DNA of 9,679 nt from positions 1-9,679 of the forward strand of contig DASQUP010000021.1 of the NCBI GenBank assembly GCA_035641235.1, written 5' to 3'. A program made the translations under genes and the position numbers. This document shows, piece by piece, positions 5,025-9,679 of this stretch; position 1 is the stretch's first letter; every line of letters starts with the position of its first letter. The notes under the pieces were generated by a model. The model was not told the DNA's origin, did not search any database, and worked only from the letters and a program-made list of their open reading frames with translations. This DNA comes from DASQUP01 sp035641235 (GTDB lineage: Bacteria; Actinomycetota; CADDZG01; WHSQ01).

Positions 5025-5753
5025 ATGTTGACCGCATCGACCAAATCACCACGTCCCCCGAGTGTGACCAACGGCCGCATCCTCGTAGCAGAGGAAGTCG
5101 GCAAGACCTACGGCAGCGGCGCCGGGCAAGTGCATGCCCTTGCCAACGTCTCGCTCGAGGTCGGGACGGGCGAATTTGTGGCGGTAATGGGACCTTCGGG
5201 CTCGGGGAAGACCACCCTGCTGAACTGCCTTTCCGGCTTGGACGAAATCGACACGGGATCCGTCTTTGTCGGCGGTGTGGAAATTCATTCGCTGGCAGAC
5301 GCGAAGAGGAGTCGTAACCGCGCCGAACAGATGGGGTTCATATTTCAGTCTTTCAACCTCATTCCGGTGTTCACTGCGGCGGAGAACGTCGAGATGCCGC
5401 TTCTGCTGGCCGGGGCGTCACCCGCCGAGGCGCGCCGGCGCGCCGAGGAGACACTCGACCGCGTCGGCCTCGGACATCGAAAGGACCATCGTCCCAACGA
5501 ACTATCGGGCGGCGAGCAACAGCGCGTCACCATCGCCCGCGCATTAGCCGGAAACCCGGCCATCGTCTGGGCCGACGAACCGACGGGGAACCTCGACACG
5601 GAGACGGCCCAGTCCGTCATGGAATTACTGCGTGATCTCAACGATGACGGGCTCACATTGGTGCTCGTGACTCACGATGCGGCGATCGGAGCTACGGCTC
5701 AGCGGATCATCAGAATGCGCGACGGCAGAATCGAAATGGGGGCTGCAGCATGA
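5025..5753 (+). CDS. ABC transporter ATP-binding protein (MacB/LolD-like)
   Basis: The 242-residue protein hydrolyses ATP to drive the permease encoded next. All motifs are intact: A-loop Tyr29, Walker A GPSGSGKTT (56-64), Q-loop Gln108 in FIFQSFNLIP, signature LSGGEQQR (160-167), Walker B IVWADEP (180-186) with catalytic Glu185, D-loop NLD (189-191) and switch His217 in VTHD. The LNCLSGLD, FQSFNLIP and NLD features and the length fit the MacB/LolD/BceA branch, whose members work with FtsX-type permeases in export, lipoprotein release or antimicrobial detoxification rather than nutrient import. The gene overlaps the permease in ATGA, so the two are translationally coupled. Leu174 and Leu201 use the rare codon TTA. 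The gene follows the structured leader; the substrate is unknown. Confidence 0.95.
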   Translation: MLTASTKSPRPPSVTNGRILVAEEVGKTYGSGAGQVHALANVSLEVGTGEFVAVMGPSGSGKTTLLNCLSGLDEIDTGSVFVGGVEIHSLADAKRSRNRAEQMGFIFQSFNLIPVFTAAENVEMPLLLAGASPAEARRRAEETLDRVGLGHRKDHRPNELSGGEQQRVTIARALAGNPAIVWADEPTGNLDTETAQSVMELLRDLNDDGLTLVLVTHDAAIGATAQRIIRMRDGRIEMGAAA

Positions 5754-8641
5754 ACGCCGCGCTGCTTTCGATTCTCTTGATCGCCGTAGGTGTTGTGCTG
5801 TTGGCAGTCGCGGCGCTCGCTTTCCGGCGCCCCATTCCAGGGCGTTTCGCAGTTAGAGACGTCATGAGGCGGCCCGGTGAGGCCGCGCTCGTTGTCGCCG
5901 GCAGCCTGCTGGGAACGGCCTTGATAACCGGATCTTTCATCGTGGGCGACACACTCGACTCGTCGATCAAACAGAGGGCATGGGATCAGCTCGGCCCGGT
6001 GGATGAGGTCATCGTTGTCGATGAACCGAGGCGCGCCGATGACGTCGTCCGGAGAATTGCGGAGGCCGGCGAACCGCTGATCGACGGAGTGATGTCGTTT
6101 ACCACCGCACCCGCTGCGGTTTCTACCGGATCCACGGGAGCGACGCGGGCGGAGCCGGGCGTTCAGTTGATCGAGCTCGATTTCGAAGCCGCTCGGGAAT
6201 TCGGTAGGAATCCGGACGACACAGGGATCTCTGGACCGACTCCGAAGGCGGGAGAAGTCGTCCTTATTGAGGACCTTGCCGATGCCGTCGGCGTCGCCGC
6301 GGGCGACGAGATTACCCTCCACCTTTACGGGACGGAGGCCCGACTGACGGTTGGCCGCGTACTCCCTCAAAAAGGCTTCGCAGGGTTTCAGACCGACGGC
6401 GGAACCGATTCCCCAAATGCATTCGTGGCTCCCGGAACAATCGAGCTCCTCCTGGAGGACGGCGGGATGCCACGGGGCGCGCTTCCGCCCACGGCGCAGG
6501 TCGTGGTATCGAATCGCGGCGGCGTCGAAGAGGGGGCGAAACACTCCGAACGCGTTTCGGAATCCATCACCGAGGCTCTGGCCGGAACTCCAGCACTGAG
6601 GATCGACCCCGTGAAGAGCAACCTTCTCGAAGCTGCCGAGAACGGGGGCGAGAACCTTGGCTCAACGTTCTTGACCTTCGGGATGTTCGCCATCATCGCC
6701 GGCATTCTGCTTCTCGTGAACATCTTCGTGATGCTCGCCGAAGAGCGAAAGAGCCAGCTGGGCATGATGCGGGCGGTCGGAACGCGTAGGTCCGATCTCA
6801 TTCGGATCTTCATCTTCGAGGGGACGATGTATTCCCTCGCGGCTGCGGTCGTTGGTGCGATCGCCGGCATCGGAGTTGGATGGGCAATCGTGGCGATCGC
6901 GGCACCTATCTTCTCGAGCCTCGGCGACGCGGCTCTGGACTTTCGCTTCCACGCGGAGCTAACCAGCATCGCCGGCGGATTCTCGATCGGTCTGCTCGTC
7001 GCGATTGCGACAATCGCCGTTACCGGCATCAGGATCAGCCGGATAAACATCATCCGGGCTATCCGCGAGTTGCCGGAACCCCCAGGGCGCAAAGCACGTC
7101 CCGCCGTCCTTGTCGGAGCAGCAGTCGCCGCGGTAGCAACGCTGGCATGGTTCGTTTCAACGCTCGGCAACGACGGCGCATGGGCGCCTGCGCTACTTGC
7201 ACTTCCCCTTGCAGCCTTTCTTCTCGTTCCTCTTGGGGCACGCGTGCTCGGGCGCCGGATCAGTCTGCTGGCCGCCGCAGCATTTGGCCTCGCTTGGGGA
7301 TTGGTCGGCGGGCGCGTTCTAAACAACCAGCTGGGGGACGACGTCGACCTGACCGTCTTCGTCTTTCAGGGGGTCCTGCTCGTCTTCTCCTCGGTTGTTC
7401 TCCTCAGCCAGTTGCAGGAAACATTCGAGGGCACCATTCGAAGAGTTGCCGCCAAGAGGCTTCCTCTACGTTTGGGTCTCGCCTATCCCCTCGCGCGAAG
7501 ATTTCGCACGGGACTGACTCTCGGCATGTACTCACTCGTCATCTTCACGCTGGTGATGGTGGGCGTCATGTCGGGTGTGTTCGGAGGACAAGTCGTCATC
7601 GCTACTCGCGATCAAGCAGGCGGGTACGACCTCCTCGTCACGGGTGGAGAGTCGAACCCACCAGAGGCCGAAGAGATTGCCGGCGTTGAGGGTGTGGAAC
7701 GCGTCGTGGGTGCCGGCTTCGGCCGTCCCCTGTTCAAGTCCTCCTCCGTAAGTCAGGCGATCCCCTGGCCGGCAACCGGGATAACGGCCGAGTTCACGGC
7801 CGTCACCCCGCCGAATCTCGCCGCGATCGCGCCGGGCTTCGAGGGTGCAGAGGACGCATGGGAAGAAGTGGTCTCGAACCCAGAGGCAATGATCGTGTCG
7901 GAGGAGTTCCTGCAAATGGGTGGAGGACCCCCCGAGAACCTTGTCGACGTCGGAGAACGGGTGGAGGTAACAAACCCGGTCTCTGGAACCATCACTTCGC
8001 GCGTAGTCGTTGGCATCACCGAAGGAGATGAGGCCCGGTCCGGAGCCTTCTTGTCGCTCGAATCTCTCACGGAGGTGCTCGGTGGGCGAGCAAGTGTCTC
8101 TCGTTTCTTCGTAGTTGCCTCCGGATCGCCCGCCGAACTCGACGATCTCGCAAGTCGTATGGAGGGTGCCTTTGTAGCCAACGGCGTCGAGGCGAAGAGC
8201 TTCCGGACGATCGTCGAGGAGGGATTCGCCACCACGATGCAGTTCATGCGGTTAATCCAGGGATACCTCGCCCTCGGGTTGGTCGTGGGTATAGCAGGAC
8301 TTGGTGTGGTGATGGTGAGAGCCGTTCGTGATCGCCGCCGTCACATCGGTGTGCTCCGGGCCCTGGGTTTTGTCGCCCCCAGCGTCCGGCGCGCGTTCCT
8401 TTTGGAGTCGACCTTTGTGGCACTCGAGGGAATCCTCGTGGGCGCCTCCCTGGCACTCGTCACCGCCAACGAGATGATCTCCCAGGGAGCGGTCGGCGAC
8501 AGCGCGGTCTTCGCCGTCCCGTGGCTTCAGCTGACCATCGTCTGCGGAATCGCTTTCGTGGCCTCTCTCCTGGCCACTGCTCGCCCGGCACAGAGAGCCG
8601 CGCGGATACCGCCCGCAGTGGCGCTGCGAATTGCCGATTGA
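5750..8641 (+). CDS. ABC transporter permease, two-module FtsX/MacB family
   Basis: The 963-residue membrane protein is the partner of the ATPase, whose stop overlaps its ATG (ATGA). An N-terminal helix (about 4-25) and a second hydrophobic segment (about 44-66) precede a large extracytoplasmic MacB-type region (about 67-303). A first FtsX domain follows with helices near 306-330, 355-382 and 405-428, including EERKSQLGMMRAVGTRRSDLI, the coupling segment expected to touch the ATPase. Several more helices lie at about 450-555, one at about 590-612, then a second extracytoplasmic region (about 613-828). The last FtsX domain has helices near 834-857, 876-898 and 918-942, with DRRRHIGVLRALGF. Duplicated FtsX modules in one chain are usual in Actinomycetota, where no periplasmic adaptor is needed. 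Likely an exporter of a lipid, peptide or drug; the substrate is not evident. Confidence 0.93.
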   Translation: MNAALLSILLIAVGVVLLAVAALAFRRPIPGRFAVRDVMRRPGEAALVVAGSLLGTALITGSFIVGDTLDSSIKQRAWDQLGPVDEVIVVDEPRRADDVVRRIAEAGEPLIDGVMSFTTAPAAVSTGSTGATRAEPGVQLIELDFEAAREFGRNPDDTGISGPTPKAGEVVLIEDLADAVGVAAGDEITLHLYGTEARLTVGRVLPQKGFAGFQTDGGTDSPNAFVAPGTIELLLEDGGMPRGALPPTAQVVVSNRGGVEEGAKHSERVSESITEALAGTPALRIDPVKSNLLEAAENGGENLGSTFLTFGMFAIIAGILLLVNIFVMLAEERKSQLGMMRAVGTRRSDLIRIFIFEGTMYSLAAAVVGAIAGIGVGWAIVAIAAPIFSSLGDAALDFRFHAELTSIAGGFSIGLLVAIATIAVTGIRISRINIIRAIRELPEPPGRKARPAVLVGAAVAAVATLAWFVSTLGNDGAWAPALLALPLAAFLLVPLGARVLGRRISLLAAAAFGLAWGLVGGRVLNNQLGDDVDLTVFVFQGVLLVFSSVVLLSQLQETFEGTIRRVAAKRLPLRLGLAYPLARRFRTGLTLGMYSLVIFTLVMVGVMSGVFGGQVVIATRDQAGGYDLLVTGGESNPPEAEEIAGVEGVERVVGAGFGRPLFKSSSVSQAIPWPATGITAEFTAVTPPNLAAIAPGFEGAEDAWEEVVSNPEAMIVSEEFLQMGGGPPENLVDVGERVEVTNPVSGTITSRVVVGITEGDEARSGAFLSLESLTEVLGGRASVSRFFVVASGSPAELDDLASRMEGAFVANGVEAKSFRTIVEEGFATTMQFMRLIQGYLALGLVVGIAGLGVVMVRAVRDRRRHIGVLRALGFVAPSVRRAFLLESTFVALEGILVGASLALVTANEMISQGAVGDSAVFAVPWLQLTIVCGIAFVASLLATARPAQRAARIPPAVALRIAD

Positions 8642-8648
8642 CTCGGCG

Positions 8649-8695
8649 AACTGTCCGTGTTCTGTCACGCTAAACGTGACTGAGCGCGGACAGTT
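8649..8695 (+). terminator. Long hairpin closing the transporter operon, overlapping the next promoter
   Basis: AACTGTCCG (8649-8657) pairs with CGGACAGTT (8687-8695) and GTCACG (8664-8669) pairs with CGTGAC (8675-8680) around CTAAA. The bases between can add five pairs (two G-U), giving 20 pairs with one mismatch. It begins seven bases after the permease stop. No long T run follows (TTTGC), as is often true of terminators in GC-rich Gram-positives. Its 3' arm lies where the -35 region of the following gene should be, so it may also act as an operator. Confidence 0.6.
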
Positions 8696-8720
8696 TGCTC
8701 GCGCCCGCTAGGATCGCCCG
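8687..8720 (+). promoter_or_regulatory. Promoter of the aldo-keto reductase gene, leaderless
   Basis: TAGGAT (8709-8714, TANNNT) lies exactly six bases before ATG 8721, so transcription would start at the A of the ATG. A weak -35 candidate, CGGACA (8687-8692, four of six), is 16 bases upstream and lies in the terminator stem. There is no Shine-Dalgarno sequence, and the TAG of the -10 box is an in-frame stop, so the coding region cannot start further upstream. Confidence 0.55.
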
Positions 8721-9679
8721 ATGACGTATGTGGCCGCATCGGATCGATACGAAGTCATACTGTACAGACGCTGCGGACGGAGCGGGCTCCAGCTCCCCGG
8801 TGTGTCGCTTGGGCTCTGGCAGAACTTTGGGTACGACCGCCCGCTCGAGACGCAGCGCGAGATCATTCTGCGCGCCTTCGACCTCGGCGTCTCCCACATC
8901 GACCTCGCCAACAACTACGGGCCGCCGTACGGATCCGCTGAGGAGAACTTCGGGCGGATCATGGCTCGAGATCTGGGGCCGTACCGCGATGAACTCATAA
9001 TCTCAACGAAGGCCGGCTACGACATGTGGCCGGGTCCCTATGGCGAGTGGGGATCGCGCAAGTATCTGCTGGCGAGCCTCGATCAGAGCCTCGCCCGGTT
9101 GGGACTCGAATACGTCGACATCTTCTACTCGCACAGGCCCGATCTCGATACTCCGCTCGAAGAGACGATGGGTGCACTGGACTCGGCGGTGCGCCAGGGC
9201 AAGGCCCTGTATGCCGGGATCTCGTCGTACACGGCTGACAGAACGCGGGAGGCAGCGAGGATCCTGTCTGAGATGGGGACTCCGCTGCTCATACATCAGC
9301 CCTCCTATTCGATGCTGAATCGCTGGATCGAGCCCGAGTTGTTGGACGAACTCGGCACAAGCGGGATTGGGTGCATCGTGTTTTCGCCCCTCGCTCAGGG
9401 TTTGCTCACCGATCGCTACCTCGATGGAATCCCCAAGGGGTCGAGGGCGAGCAGACCCGGAACGCTGAACAGCGACATGCTGAACGAGGAGAACCTGGCG
9501 CGTGTCCGAGCCCTCAATGGAGTGGCTCAGGGCAGGGGCCAGTCGCTCGCACAGCTGGCGATCGCATGGACGTTGCGCGATCCGCGAGTGACCTCTTCGT
9601 TGATCGGCGCGAGCAGCGTGCGGCAGCTGGAGGACAATCTCGGCGCGCTCAACAACATCGAGTTCGACGCCGACGAACT
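8721..9679 (+). CDS. mgrA: Aldo-keto reductase, L-glyceraldehyde-3-phosphate reductase (YghZ/MgrA) type, 3' end cut off
   Basis: The window holds 319 codons; the family has about 330-350, so roughly the last 20 residues are missing. The protein is a cytosolic NADPH-dependent TIM-barrel oxidoreductase of the AKR14 group (gpr/yghZ in Escherichia coli), which reduces L-glyceraldehyde 3-phosphate and methylglyoxal-like aldehydes. The catalytic tetrad is complete: Asp61 and Tyr66 in DLANNYGPP, Lys97 in STKAGYD and His138 in YSHR. Subfamily marks are YRRCGRSGL (15-23), KAGYDMWPGPYGEWGSRKY (97-115), HQPSYSMLNRW and FSPLAQGLLTDRYLDGIP. The start ATG follows an in-frame TAG by nine bases and has no ribosome site, which fits a leaderless mRNA. 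It has its own promoter after the transporter terminator, so a functional link to the exporter is not implied; detoxifying reactive aldehydes is the usual role. Confidence 0.92.
   Translation, partial: MTYVAASDRYEVILYRRCGRSGLQLPGVSLGLWQNFGYDRPLETQREIILRAFDLGVSHIDLANNYGPPYGSAEENFGRIMARDLGPYRDELIISTKAGYDMWPGPYGEWGSRKYLLASLDQSLARLGLEYVDIFYSHRPDLDTPLEETMGALDSAVRQGKALYAGISSYTADRTREAARILSEMGTPLLIHQPSYSMLNRWIEPELLDELGTSGIGCIVFSPLAQGLLTDRYLDGIPKGSRASRPGTLNSDMLNEENLARVRALNGVAQGRGQSLAQLAIAWTLRDPRVTSSLIGASSVRQLEDNLGALNNIEFDADE

Noticed and set aside
6388..7326. Minus-strand open frame of about 310 codons inside the permease gene
   Set aside because: The translation is rich in Arg, Ser, Ala and Pro without motifs, which is typical of an antisense shadow; the permease frame opposite is clearly genuine.
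1..9679. CRISPR arrays, tRNA or rRNA genes, transposases, integrases
   Set aside because: No spaced direct repeats, no cloverleaf or rRNA-like segment and no mobile-element protein was recognised on either strand.

Overview
The window looks like chromosomal DNA of a high-GC Gram-positive bacterium, most likely an actinomycetote. The base composition is GC-rich, and the families present (duplicated DUF4389 membrane protein, SHOCT-tailed small membrane protein, NarL-type two-component pair, two-module FtsX permease without a periplasmic adaptor) are typical of that phylum. Two genes also begin exactly where transcription should begin (leaderless starts with a TANNNT box at -12 to -7), a habit common in Actinomycetota. 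I cannot place it to genus; an uncultured acidimicrobial or thermoleophilial lineage is only a guess.

Layout. Bases 1-2452 are read on the minus strand. They hold a zinc-ribbon/DUF2007 protein (2015-2389, or from 2452), a small four-helix membrane protein (1448-1825, TTG start with a strong ribosome site) and a large DUF4389 membrane protein (1401 down to base 1, cut by the window edge). The last two are 46 bases apart and probably co-transcribed. From 2530 everything reads on the plus strand: histidine kinase (2530-3747), response regulator (3744-4433, 4-base overlap), an 85-residue SHOCT membrane protein (4589-4846), an ABC ATPase (5025-5753) and its 963-residue FtsX-family permease (5750-8641, 4-base overlap). 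A 20-pair hairpin closes this run. An aldo-keto reductase of the YghZ/MgrA (L-glyceraldehyde-3-phosphate reductase) type follows at 8721 and is cut by the right edge.

How the genes work together. The kinase has a purely membrane-embedded sensor region, and the regulator, SHOCT protein and exporter lie downstream in the same direction. This resembles the envelope-stress or antimicrobial-efflux modules of Gram-positive bacteria, in which a kinase senses a membrane-active compound or exporter activity and the regulator controls the transporter. The substrate cannot be told from sequence.

The most unusual part is non-coding. The 178 bases between the SHOCT gene and the ABC ATPase (4847-5024) hold a roughly 90-base stem-loop with 27 base pairs, an overlapping and mutually exclusive terminator-like hairpin followed by four T, and a third long imperfect hairpin ending just before the ribosome site. 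That is the geometry of a transcription attenuator placed between the signalling half and the transport half of the operon. A ten-base word, GACAGAACGA, occurs both at the kinase promoter and in the third hairpin, and its first eight bases recur inverted in the hairpin after the permease. This suggests a shared regulatory site.
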